From: Bacteroidia bacterium
GTDB lineage: Bacteria > Bacteroidota > Bacteroidia > Bacteroidales > P3
Direction of reading: 5' to 3'
DNA: 14,047 bases
Assembly: GCA_025999775.1 (NCBI GenBank)
Contig: BNXT01000018.1
Location: 1-14,047, forward strand
Under the pieces are notes generated by a model. It was not told the origin of the DNA, made no database searches, and worked only from the letters and a program-made list of their open reading frames with translations. A program made the position numbers and the translations under genes. Positions 1 to 6,932 of the stretch are shown here, in pieces (within the stretch, counting starts at the first letter, position 1; the number at the start of each line of letters is the position of its first letter).

Positions 1-2
1 TG

Positions 3-233
3 TTTATTGTTTCTTTTTCATTGTTCATTGTTCATTGTTTATTGTTCATTGTTCATTGTTCATTTTTCATTGTTCATTGTTCATTGTTCATTGTTCATTG
101 TTCATTGTTCATTGTTCATTATTCATTGTTCATTATTCATTGTTCATTATTCATTGTTCATTATTCATTGTTCATTGTTCATTGTTCATTATTCATTGTT
201 CATTGTTCATTATTCATTATTCATTGTTCATCA
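3..233. repeat. Heptamer tandem array (TTCATTG / TTCATTA)
   Basis: From position 17 to 233 the plus strand is 31 consecutive 7-bp units without a single insertion or deletion. Most are TTCATTG. Units at 115, 129, 143, 157, 185, 206 and 213 end in A instead of G. The unit at 38 is TTTATTG, the one at 59 is TTCATTT, and the last (227-233) is TTCATCA. Two degenerate units (3-16) continue the phase towards the window edge, so the true array may be longer. The last unit contains the complement of the nqrF TGA stop codon. Seven is not a multiple of three, so all three plus frames stay open and read FIVHCSL-type peptides; these are not genes. On the minus strand the array carries TGA once per unit, hence stops in all frames. 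Function is unknown. Confidence 0.95.
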
Positions 234-1499
234 TGACGTCGCTCCGCCAAAGTCATCAAATGCTATCATTTCGTCGGGAACGCCAACACTATGAAGCATA
301 GCTATCACAGCAGTGTTCATAGCCGGAGGTCCGCACAAATAGTATTCTATTTCCTCGGGTTCAGGGTGTTTATCAAGATAGTTATCAAAAATAACTTGAT
401 GTATAAAGCCGATGTGTCCGTTCCATTGGTCTTTCGCTTTAGGCTCTGACAGCGCTACATGGAATTGGAAGTTTGAACATTGTGTTTCAAGCGTTTTAAA
501 ATCTTCCACATAGAACAGTTCTTTTGCGGAGCGCCCACCGTACCAAAAACTCATTTTACGTTTGGTTTTTCGGGTTTTCAATTGGTCGAATATCTGAGAA
601 CGCAGCGGCGCCATACCTGCACCGCCACCAATGAACACCATCTCTCGTTTGGTCTCTTTAACAAAAAAATCGCCATAAGCCCCTGAAAGTGTTATGCTAT
701 CACCCGATTTAAGAGAAAACAAGTAGGACGAACATTTCCCGGCGCTGACTTTTTTAAATACGCCTCTTTCTTTGTCAAAAGGCGGTGTTGCAATGCGCAC
801 ATTAAGTTTTATAACATCCCCTTCCGCAGGGTAGTTTGCCATGGAATACGCCCGTGTTGTAGGTTCTTCACAGTGCATCTGCACATTCCAAAGCTTCAGA
901 GCATCCCATTCCTTACGATACTCATCCTCTACGGCTATATCCTTTGCATAATCCACGTCGCAAGGCGGCACGTCAATCTGTACATAGCCTCCCGAGTTAA
1001 AGTTCAAAGGTTCGTCCGTTTCTAATTTTATCACTAATTCTTTAATAAATGTAGCGACATTATGGTTAGAAACAACAGTACCTTGCCATTTTTTTACGCC
1101 CAATATCTCTTGCGGAATCTGTATTTGCAGGTCGTCGCGCACTTTCACTTGACATCCCAAACGCCAATGATTTAATTGTTCTTTTCGTGTAAAGAAGCCT
1201 TGTTCCGTAGGCAGTATCGTACCGGCGCCATGTAATACTTGACAACGGCACCGTCCACAGGTACCGCTACCACCGCAAGCCGAGGACAGATATATCTGAT
1301 GTTGTGCCAAGGTAGAAAGTAACGACATTTCGGTTTCAGCGACCAATGATTGTTCGTCGTTAACAAGAATAGTTACGTCTTTATCGGGATAAAACCGTTT
1401 TTTTAAGTAGAGCAACAGCCCGACCAACAACAGCATAACACTCCAAAAGATGATAATACCGGCGATGCAATGTTGTACTATAGGATGTATTGTGTTCAT
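231..1499 (-). CDS. nqrF: Na+-translocating NADH:quinone reductase subunit F
   Basis: Electron-entry subunit of the Nqr sodium pump: it oxidises NADH on the cytoplasmic face and passes electrons through FAD and a 2Fe-2S centre. The 422-residue protein has one N-terminal membrane helix (about 10-31) followed by a ferredoxin-like domain with cysteines C75, C81, C84 and C116 (spacing Cx5Cx2C, then a distant fourth). A ferredoxin-reductase module follows, with the flavin motif RAYS at 216-219, the nucleotide-binding GGGAGMAPLRS at 291-301 and CGPPAMN at 389-395. All expected motifs and the usual length are present, so it should be functional. It is the last gene of nqrABCDEF, 12 nt after nqrE. 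Its TGA stop lies inside the last unit of the heptamer array. No hairpin terminator is visible after it. Confidence 0.97.
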   Translation of the reverse strand: MNTIHPIVQHCIAGIIIFWSVMLLLVGLLLYLKKRFYPDKDVTILVNDEQSLVAETEMSLLSTLAQHQIYLSSACGGSGTCGRCRCQVLHGAGTILPTEQGFFTRKEQLNHWRLGCQVKVRDDLQIQIPQEILGVKKWQGTVVSNHNVATFIKELVIKLETDEPLNFNSGGYVQIDVPPCDVDYAKDIAVEDEYRKEWDALKLWNVQMHCEEPTTRAYSMANYPAEGDVIKLNVRIATPPFDKERGVFKKVSAGKCSSYLFSLKSGDSITLSGAYGDFFVKETKREMVFIGGGAGMAPLRSQIFDQLKTRKTKRKMSFWYGGRSAKELFYVEDFKTLETQCSNFQFHVALSEPKAKDQWNGHIGFIHQVIFDNYLDKHPEPEEIEYYLCGPPAMNTAVIAMLHSVGVPDEMIAFDDFGGATS

Positions 1500-1511
1500 A
1501 CGTGTTTTCGA

Positions 1512-2126
1512 TTAAAATTCCATACCCAGAAACGCCATAAACGAAATGCCCATCAGTCCGGTAATGATAAAGCTAATACCTAAACCTTTCAACGGTTTTG
1601 GGACATTGGAGTACTGCATGCGTTCGCGAATAGCCGCAATACCGACGATAGCCAAGAACCACCCTATACCGGAACCTAAACTAAACACCGTAGCTTCCGC
1701 TATGGTTTGATATTCCCGTTCTTGCATAAACAAGGACGCTCCCAATATAGCGCAGTTGACCGCTATCAACGGTAAAAAAATACCCAGAGAAGCATATAAC
1801 GAGGGCGATATTTTCTCAATGATCATCTCAACTAATTGCACAACAGCAGCTATCACCGCAATGAACATAATAAAACTCAAAAAATTCAAGTCTATATCTG
1901 CAAATTCCGAACCCAACCATACTAAGGCTCCTTTCTTCAGTAAGTAGTTATCTATCAGATAGTTAATTGGCACAGTGATGAGCATTACAAAAACAACTGC
2001 CATGCCAAGTCCGACGGATGTTTTGACGGTCTTTGAAACGGCAAGATAGGAACACATACCCAAAAAGTATGCGAAAATCATATTATCAACAAATATTGAC
2101 TTTACAAACAGATTTATTAAGTTCAT
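1512..2126 (-). CDS. nqrE: Na+-translocating NADH:quinone reductase subunit E
   Basis: Integral membrane subunit of Nqr, 204 residues, almost entirely hydrophobic; the family has six helices. It is homologous to NqrD and to RnfA. C25 (in LGMCSYLAV) and C125 (in [10 protein letters not shown]) match the conserved cysteine pair that, with the equivalent pair in NqrD, holds the intramembrane 2Fe-2S cluster between the two subunits. The sequence IRERM near 167-170 is also family-typical. It starts 3 nt after the nqrD stop, which implies translational coupling. Assignment to Nqr rather than Rnf rests on the complete nqrA-F gene order around it. Confidence 0.96.
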   Translation of the reverse strand: MNLINLFVKSIFVDNMIFAYFLGMCSYLAVSKTVKTSVGLGMAVVFVMLITVPINYLIDNYLLKKGALVWLGSEFADIDLNFLSFIMFIAVIAAVVQLVEMIIEKISPSLYASLGIFLPLIAVNCAILGASLFMQEREYQTIAEATVFSLGSGIGWFLAIVGIAAIRERMQYSNVPKPLKGLGISFIITGLMGISFMAFLGMEF

Positions 2127-2129
2127 ACC

Positions 2130-2774
2130 CTATTGTTTTTCGATTAAATCTTCATGTCTTGAGCGATGCACCCAAATGATAATACCCACGATAATCAAGG
2201 TCATCGGTGGCAAAATAAATAGCCCGTTGTTCTCATAGCCTGCTTCATAGAAGCTATCCGGCACCACTTGGTAATCCCATAGTGTACCATATCCTAACAG
2301 TTCACGGAAGAACGCCACAATCAGCAGTATTAAACCATAGCCGGCGCCATTCCCTAAGCCGTCTATAAAAGCATTCCACGGTTTATTATTCATCGCAAAC
2401 GCCTCTAAACGCCCCATTACGATACAATTTGTAATGATTAAGCCAACAAACACCGATAATTGCTTACTAATATCATATACAAACGCTTTCAGTAACTGGT
2501 CTATCAATATCACTAAGGTTGCAATAATCGTCAATTGAACGATAATACGGATTCGCGTCGGAATGGTATTACGTATCTGGGAGATGATAATATTCGACAG
2601 CGCCACGACAACGGTTACCGACAAAGCCATCACAAACGCCGGTTTCAGGTTCACTGTAACCGCTAAAGCCGAACAAATACCCAATACCTGAACGATGACC
2701 GGATTAGTCCTGTTCAGGGGCGCTGTGAATAGTTTGTGTGTATTGGTCGGTAATATAGTATTCTTTTGTTCCAT
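2130..2774 (-). CDS. nqrD: Na+-translocating NADH:quinone reductase subunit D
   Basis: Integral membrane subunit of Nqr, 214 residues, paralogous to NqrE and homologous to RnfE. C34 (LGICSALAVT) and C117 (IITNCIVMGRLEAFA) are the two conserved cysteines that share the membrane-embedded 2Fe-2S cluster with NqrE. The segment around GLGNGAGYGLIL (139-150) and FFRELLGYG (155-163) is characteristic of the family. The N-terminal 20 residues are polar and cytoplasmic-looking. It begins 12 nt after the nqrC stop and ends 3 nt before nqrE, in the middle of the operon. Nothing is truncated. Confidence 0.96.
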   Translation of the reverse strand: MEQKNTILPTNTHKLFTAPLNRTNPVIVQVLGICSALAVTVNLKPAFVMALSVTVVVALSNIIISQIRNTIPTRIRIIVQLTIIATLVILIDQLLKAFVYDISKQLSVFVGLIITNCIVMGRLEAFAMNNKPWNAFIDGLGNGAGYGLILLIVAFFRELLGYGTLWDYQVVPDSFYEAGYENNGLFILPPMTLIIVGIIIWVHRSRHEDLIEKQ

Positions 2775-2786
2775 TATAAATTGGGT

Positions 2787-3932
2787 TTATTCGACGGTAT
2801 TATTGGGTTCCGGCGTAACGCTTGGCGTTATGGTATCCGGTTTATTTTGGGGATTTACCGGTGTAGTTGTTGACGGTGTTACAGTTTCCGGTTTATTTTG
2901 TGGTTTTTCCGGTGTAGTACCGAGTTTCGGCGCTAAATCCGGCGCTGTTACCGGCAGTCGCAAAGCGTTGCTTCTATCTGTTGTCGGCGATACCACCGTT
3001 CTACTGGCAATCGTATCAACAGGTCGTACCACCCTGATATACGCAGGTTTTTGAGCCGGTACAGGCGTACTCGTTGTCTTTTTAATGGTCGGCTCGGATT
3101 GCGGTATCGCCGCCTCTTCTTGCGTCAACGATGGTTCTTCTTCACTTATTGTATCGATGACGGTAGTATCTGTTACAACTATTGTATCTAAATCTAATAA
3201 GGGTTGTTGATGTTCCAAAAAATAAGTTTTGTAATTACCAAGACAACGCTGTAACATCGCCGCGACGCCCTTACTGGTAATCGTTCCACCTGAGATAGCA
3301 TCAACTCCATGGTCAAGATGGTTAGGCATACTTGCAGCGCCGCCATGCACAACAGCAATAGAGACAAATTGGTTAGTCCGGTTAAAGATTTTTTTACCTT
3401 TGAATTGGTTTTGAAATTCTGCGCTTGTAATATTGGCACCTAATCCCGGCGTTTCGCTTTTATGCCCAAAGATTACGCCTTTTACGGTATTGTAATCCGC
3501 TTCAAAAGCTATATAGCCCCAAAGTGGTCCCCATAAACCCTTTCCATAAACAGGAACAATCATATATTGTTCACCCTTATTATTAGCAATAAACACAGGA
3601 AAAACCGCAGGTTCATGCCCCCTACCCTCTTGGTACTCCTTCTCAATTGCTAATTGCGTTTTTATATCAATCTCAAAAGGCTTCCGTTCATCTTGTATAA
3701 TCTTACCTTCCGAATTGACCAGTAATTCTTTAACAATCAATTTATCATACAACTCTTGTGCATTATCGGTCGTGGTTTCAACACCGGCAGCCGCAAGCAG
3801 ATTTTGCATTTTTTCAATCCGTATATTTCGGTTTTGAAACGGTTGTAATAGTGTTGCCGCAAGCGATAATACCGTTGCTATTAAGACGATAATCAGGCTT
3901 GTATAGAGTAGTATGTATTTATTTGAGAACAT
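2787..3932 (-). CDS. nqrC: Na+-translocating NADH:quinone reductase subunit C, with long Pro/Thr-rich C-terminal extension
   Basis: Nqr subunit carrying covalent FMN on the outer side of the cytoplasmic membrane. Residues 8-30 form a single N-terminal membrane anchor. An FMN-binding domain follows and includes GPLWGYIAF (135-143) and SETPGLGA (159-166). The flavinylation motif at 211-220 is DAISGGTITS; by family rule FMN is linked through phosphate to T217. The motif has Gly (216) where many NqrC proteins have Ala. The recognisable domain ends near residue 240, close to the usual NqrC length (roughly 230-260). The remaining 140 or so residues are an unusual acidic then Pro/Thr-rich tail ending in two copies of a PQNKP(D/E)T(I/V)TPS unit 17 residues apart. 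Five DT(I/T) tripeptides occur in the tail and none in the core. FMN attachment would need an ApbE flavin transferase, not encoded here. The reading frame is continuous from nqrB (3 nt gap) and the stop is 12 nt before nqrD, so the tail is genuinely coding. Confidence 0.95.
   Translation of the reverse strand: MFSNKYILLYTSLIIVLIATVLSLAATLLQPFQNRNIRIEKMQNLLAAAGVETTTDNAQELYDKLIVKELLVNSEGKIIQDERKPFEIDIKTQLAIEKEYQEGRGHEPAVFPVFIANNKGEQYMIVPVYGKGLWGPLWGYIAFEADYNTVKGVIFGHKSETPGLGANITSAEFQNQFKGKKIFNRTNQFVSIAVVHGGAASMPNHLDHGVDAISGGTITSKGVAAMLQRCLGNYKTYFLEHQQPLLDLDTIVVTDTTVIDTISEEEPSLTQEEAAIPQSEPTIKKTTSTPVPAQKPAYIRVVRPVDTIASRTVVSPTTDRSNALRLPVTAPDLAPKLGTTPEKPQNKPETVTPSTTTPVNPQNKPDTITPSVTPEPNNTVE
2827..2918 (-). 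repeat. Two-copy 51-bp tandem repeat inside nqrC
   Basis: Two similar segments of about 41 bp (2827-2867 and 2878-2918) recur at a 51-bp interval, an exact multiple of three. They encode the two PQNKP(D/E)T(I/V)TPS units at residues 342-371 of NqrC. The copies differ at several bases, so this is not a very recent duplication. Confidence 0.8.
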
Positions 3933-3935
3933 TGT

Positions 3936-5087
3936 TTATATCGTTTCAGGTGTAGAATTAGAGGCTCTTTTGAGGCGGCGTTTTTTATTTTGTTCAACGA
4001 AGCAATAGTCTATCAACGGCGCAAACGTATTCATCAATAGGATAGCGAGCATCATGCCTTCAAGATAGGCTGGATTCAGTACCCGTATAAGTACAGCTAT
4101 CATACCGATGAGCAGTCCGTAAATATATTTTCCATTGCGGGTTTGTGCGGCGGTAACGGGATCGGTAGCCATGAACACAGCGCCAAACAAAAAACCGCCC
4201 ATGAGCAAATGTTGGTACGGAGAAATTTGCATGTACGCATTGCTCCCCCCGAATATATTGAAAATAAAGCCCATCAACAACCCACCGATAATCGTAGAAA
4301 ACATAATCCTAAAGCTTGCAATACCTGTCCAAAGCAGTATCACAGCGCCAATGATGATAGCCAATTTGGATGTTTCACCTATACAGCCCGGAATATAGCC
4401 ATAGAACATATCGTTTAGCATAGTCGCATCAAACACCTGATCATTAGCAATTTCAGACAAGGGCGTAGCGCCGGAAAAAGCGTCGGACTTATAGGCTATC
4501 CATATTTTATCGCCCGACATCTGAGACGGATACGCAAAGAACAAGAAGGCTCGCGCTAACAAGGCAGGATTCCAAACGTTCATACCGGTACCGCCAAACA
4601 CTTCTTTACCTATCACCACCGCAAAAGCCGTAGCACAAGCAACCATCCATAACGGAATATCAGGCGGACATATCAACGGAATCAATAATCCTGTTACTAA
4701 AAAGCCTTCATTGACCTGATGTCCGCGCAACTGAGCTACCGTAAACTCAATAGTTAATCCTACAACGTAGGACACCACTAAAATAGGCGATACCTGCATA
4801 AATCCGTAGAAAAACGTATCCCAAAAGCCTACCGTTGTATCAAATGACAGATAGTGTTGATAGCCAACATTCCACATACCAAAAAACAGCGCCGGTAACA
4901 AGGCTATTACCACCATAATCATGGAGCGCTTACAATCAATGGCATCGCGGATATGAGCGCCCTTTTGAGTTACGTGATCCGGTACATACAAAAAAGACTC
5001 AAAAGCTTCAAACGTGGACTTTAACGCATGAAGTCTGCCTCCCTTTTGAAAATACGGTTTAATCTTATTTAAATAGCTTTTCAACAT
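3936..5087 (-). CDS. nqrB: Na+-translocating NADH:quinone reductase subunit B
   Basis: Large membrane subunit of Nqr, 383 residues with many hydrophobic helices; it carries a covalent FMN and riboflavin and forms much of the Na+ path. The flavinylation motif DAFSGATPLS is at 202-211, making T208 the expected FMN-bearing residue. Other family landmarks are EGFLVTGLLIPL (127-138), GKEVFGGTGMNVWNP (160-174) and FMATDPVTAAQT (305-316). The N terminus (1-50) is cytoplasmic and the short C-terminal tail is basic. It starts 2 nt after the nqrA stop and ends 3 nt before nqrC, consistent with translational coupling. Length is within the normal range of roughly 380-415. Confidence 0.97.
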   Translation of the reverse strand: MLKSYLNKIKPYFQKGGRLHALKSTFEAFESFLYVPDHVTQKGAHIRDAIDCKRSMIMVVIALLPALFFGMWNVGYQHYLSFDTTVGFWDTFFYGFMQVSPILVVSYVVGLTIEFTVAQLRGHQVNEGFLVTGLLIPLICPPDIPLWMVACATAFAVVIGKEVFGGTGMNVWNPALLARAFLFFAYPSQMSGDKIWIAYKSDAFSGATPLSEIANDQVFDATMLNDMFYGYIPGCIGETSKLAIIIGAVILLWTGIASFRIMFSTIIGGLLMGFIFNIFGGSNAYMQISPYQHLLMGGFLFGAVFMATDPVTAAQTRNGKYIYGLLIGMIAVLIRVLNPAYLEGMMLAILLMNTFAPLIDYCFVEQNKKRRLKRASNSTPETI

Positions 5088-5089
5088 AA

Positions 5090-6448
5090 CTACAGCATTT
5101 CTTGTTTAATCAAGTCCATACCCTGTTGAATAATGGATTGGATTTCGGTTTTGGAAGGGTCTATATATTCGCACAATGCAAAATCTTCGGCAGCGACCTC
5201 ATAGATACCTAAAGCCTCCATGGCTTCCACATCGCCTGCAATACATGCTTTGATGAGATGCCCCGGTAGTATATCCATAGGCAATACTCTTTCGTATTGT
5301 TCCGTGAATATCAAGGCTCTATTTTCGCCGTGATAGTTGGTATCCAACACATATTGTTTATCGCCTGTAATCCACGAAAAAAACGTGCGCCAAAAACTAA
5401 ATTTATCAAAGCCCGGAGCTACCCATCCCATGAACTCCGGCTTATTGCCTTCGGGAATGACACTCACAAGATGATCATAAAAACCGAGATAACCCTCTTC
5501 CGAAATTCGGGTACCGGTCAACACATTGCCACTAATAAAACGTGGATTGGAATCGTCTTTGAGGTTGTTGTGTATCAACGGACCTATACAAGCTCCGGAT
5601 AGAATCTTGTGATAGCCTGTGCGTTTCACTTCCGAACCCGCTAAAGCCACAATCTTGGTTGCATCCATGATACCTTCCAAAAAGAGCTTACCCATCGTAA
5701 TAACATCTTGGGGGTTAATAAACCACACCACTTCGCCTTTGTTAATAGGGTTTATATGATGTATCTGTACGCCCACGTTACCGCTTGGATGGGGACCTGA
5801 AAACGTATTGATATCCACGCCTTTAGCATACAAGAAGATGTCTGAAAAAGTGCGGGTAGTGTGCACATTGAGGTGTATCTTACCGGTTGTCAATTTGTTA
5901 ACAGCGTCCAACCCTGCTTGAAAATACTTGCCCTGACGATGTGCTATGAAGTCATAGTCTGCCGCTAATGGGGCTGTATCAAATGCCGAAATAACTATCA
6001 TTTTGGGCATATCATCGGGGTTCGCAATCGTATGATACGGACGTTGTCGAATACAAGCCCACAGTCCACTTTGAAGCAACAGCGTTTTAACCTGCTGCAT
6101 CGTCATACCCTGTATCGGAGATACTGAAAACTGTTCGTAATCTATCGTCTCTGTAGGGGTAATCCGAATTTCTTCAATCACTCTATTTTCACCTCTGCAA
6201 ATATCTAAAATAGTACCGCTGACCGGCGACGTAAACACTATACGTGAATCTTGCTTACTGTAAAAAAGAGGTGCGCCGGCTTTGACATAATCACCCTGCG
6301 CAACTTGTAGCTTAGGTTGCACACCGTAAAAATCCATGGGCTTCACCGCGTATGTTCGCGATTTTTCGATGGAAGCCATCAAAGATTTATCGGCATCGCC
6401 ATTAATACGAATATCAAAACCGCACTTCAAATGTATAGTCCGTGACAT
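5090..6448 (-). CDS. nqrA: Na+-translocating NADH:quinone reductase subunit A
   Basis: Cytoplasmic subunit of Nqr, 452 residues (about 446 in the well-studied Vibrio protein). It lacks membrane segments and redox cysteines, packs against NqrB and has been linked to quinone binding. Residues about 50-95 (GDYVKAGAPLFYSK, then TSPVSGTILDI) look like the biotinyl/lipoyl-like barrel at the N terminus of this family. The central part contains HVTTRTFS-like text (HTTRTFSD, about 197-204), ALAGSEVKRTGY and GNVLTG, all recognisable for NqrA. It is the first gene of the operon, so the promoter should lie in 6449-6540, divergent from the PUR gene. The start at 6448 gives the standard short N terminus beginning MSRTIHLK. 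Confidence 0.96.
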   Translation of the reverse strand: MSRTIHLKCGFDIRINGDADKSLMASIEKSRTYAVKPMDFYGVQPKLQVAQGDYVKAGAPLFYSKQDSRIVFTSPVSGTILDICRGENRVIEEIRITPTETIDYEQFSVSPIQGMTMQQVKTLLLQSGLWACIRQRPYHTIANPDDMPKMIVISAFDTAPLAADYDFIAHRQGKYFQAGLDAVNKLTTGKIHLNVHTTRTFSDIFLYAKGVDINTFSGPHPSGNVGVQIHHINPINKGEVVWFINPQDVITMGKLFLEGIMDATKIVALAGSEVKRTGYHKILSGACIGPLIHNNLKDDSNPRFISGNVLTGTRISEEGYLGFYDHLVSVIPEGNKPEFMGWVAPGFDKFSFWRTFFSWITGDKQYVLDTNYHGENRALIFTEQYERVLPMDILPGHLIKACIAGDVEAMEALGIYEVAAEDFALCEYIDPSKTEIQSIIQQGMDLIKQEML

Positions 6449-6471
6449 AATTAAACCCGTTTCTTAAAAGA

Positions 6472-6479
6472 CCAAAGTA
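6472..6479 (-). promoter_or_regulatory. Possible -7 box for the nqr operon
   Basis: On the minus strand this reads TACTTTGG, a loose match to the Bacteroidota -7 box TAnnTTTG, 24 nt upstream of the nqrA start codon. No clear TTG element is visible 19-21 nt further upstream; that stretch is a run of A and T tracts (6485-6545). The location is right for nqrA but the match is imperfect, so confidence is low. Confidence 0.35.
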
Positions 6480-6531
6480 CAAATTTACAAAATTTTTTAA
6501 AAAAAGAAGCGCCTTTTAAATTAAAATAATG

Positions 6532-6562
6532 CTGTTTTTTTAAAAAAATTATTGTATCTTTG
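6532..6562 (+). promoter_or_regulatory. Promoter of the PUR-family gene
   Basis: TATCTTTG at 6555-6562 matches the Bacteroidota -7 consensus TAnnTTTG exactly. CTG at 6532-6534, 20 nt upstream, is one base off the TTG of the -33 element. Transcription would start near 6568, giving a leader of about 40 nt before the ATG at 6608. Confidence 0.65.
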
Positions 6563-6569
6563 CATCTGT

Positions 6570-6584
6570 GTTGAATTTTTCAAC
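6570..6584 (+). other. Short inverted repeat at the 5' end of the PUR-gene leader
   Basis: GTTGAA and TTCAAC flank a TTT loop, giving a perfect 6-bp stem that begins about 8 nt after the -7 box. It would form a hairpin at the very 5' end of the mRNA, or could serve as a small palindromic protein site. Function is inferred from position only. Confidence 0.4.
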
Positions 6585-6607
6585 TCGGGGTTAAAAGTTC
6601 GTAAGTT

Positions 6608-6931
6608 ATGGAAAACAATGAAAGCAGACAAGAAGAAGTATTTTCTAAAGCGGTTCGTGCAGGGAAGCGCACCTATTTCATGGATGTCAAGGCAATGAAA
6701 TCCGGTGAACAGTACCTTACCATCACAGAAAGTAAACGTAAATTCATTGATGAACAAGGAAAGTTTATTTATGAAAAACACAAAATCTTTGTTTATCCCG
6801 AAGATTTTGAAAAATTTGTCAAAGGGTTGACACAAACCATCAATTTTATCAATACTGGCGAATTGCCACCGGTTGAAGTTGATGAGAACAGCGCCGATAA
6901 CGAATATGAAACCTTTGAAAGAACAGAATAG
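6608..6931 (+). CDS. PUR-family DNA/RNA-binding protein (DUF3276)
   Basis: The 107-residue protein resembles the small bacterial PUR-alpha-like family (DUF3276) conserved in Bacteroidota and spirochaetes. The family folds as a whirly-type repeat that binds single-stranded nucleic acid, and its exact cellular role is not established. The core runs from about residue 10 to 82: VFSKAVRAGKRTYFMDVK, YLTITESKRKF, then YEKHKIFVYPEDFEKFVKGL, matching the characteristic beta-sheet plus helix pattern. The last 20 or so residues are acidic and probably disordered. It is the only plus-strand gene here, has its own promoter, and is divergent from nqrA. Its TAG stop lies one base from the dnaJ stop, so the two transcripts must overlap or end inside each other. 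Confidence 0.9.
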   Translation: MENNESRQEEVFSKAVRAGKRTYFMDVKAMKSGEQYLTITESKRKFIDEQGKFIYEKHKIFVYPEDFEKFVKGLTQTINFINTGELPPVEVDENSADNEYETFERTE

Positions 6932-6932
6932 T

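Noticed and set aside
3..233. CRISPR array
   Set aside because: Units are contiguous 7-mers with no spacers, and there are no cas genes nearby.
7..301. Three overlapping plus-strand open frames of 71-95 codons over the left edge
   Set aside because: They are the product of a 7-bp repeat lacking stops on the plus strand; all three frames give the same FIVHCSL peptide and none has a gene-like composition.
2695..3054. 119-codon plus-strand open frame opposite nqrC/nqrD
   Set aside because: Shadow of the Pro/Thr-rich nqrC tail; the repeated GLF(W/C)GF pattern is simply the complement of the 51-bp repeat.
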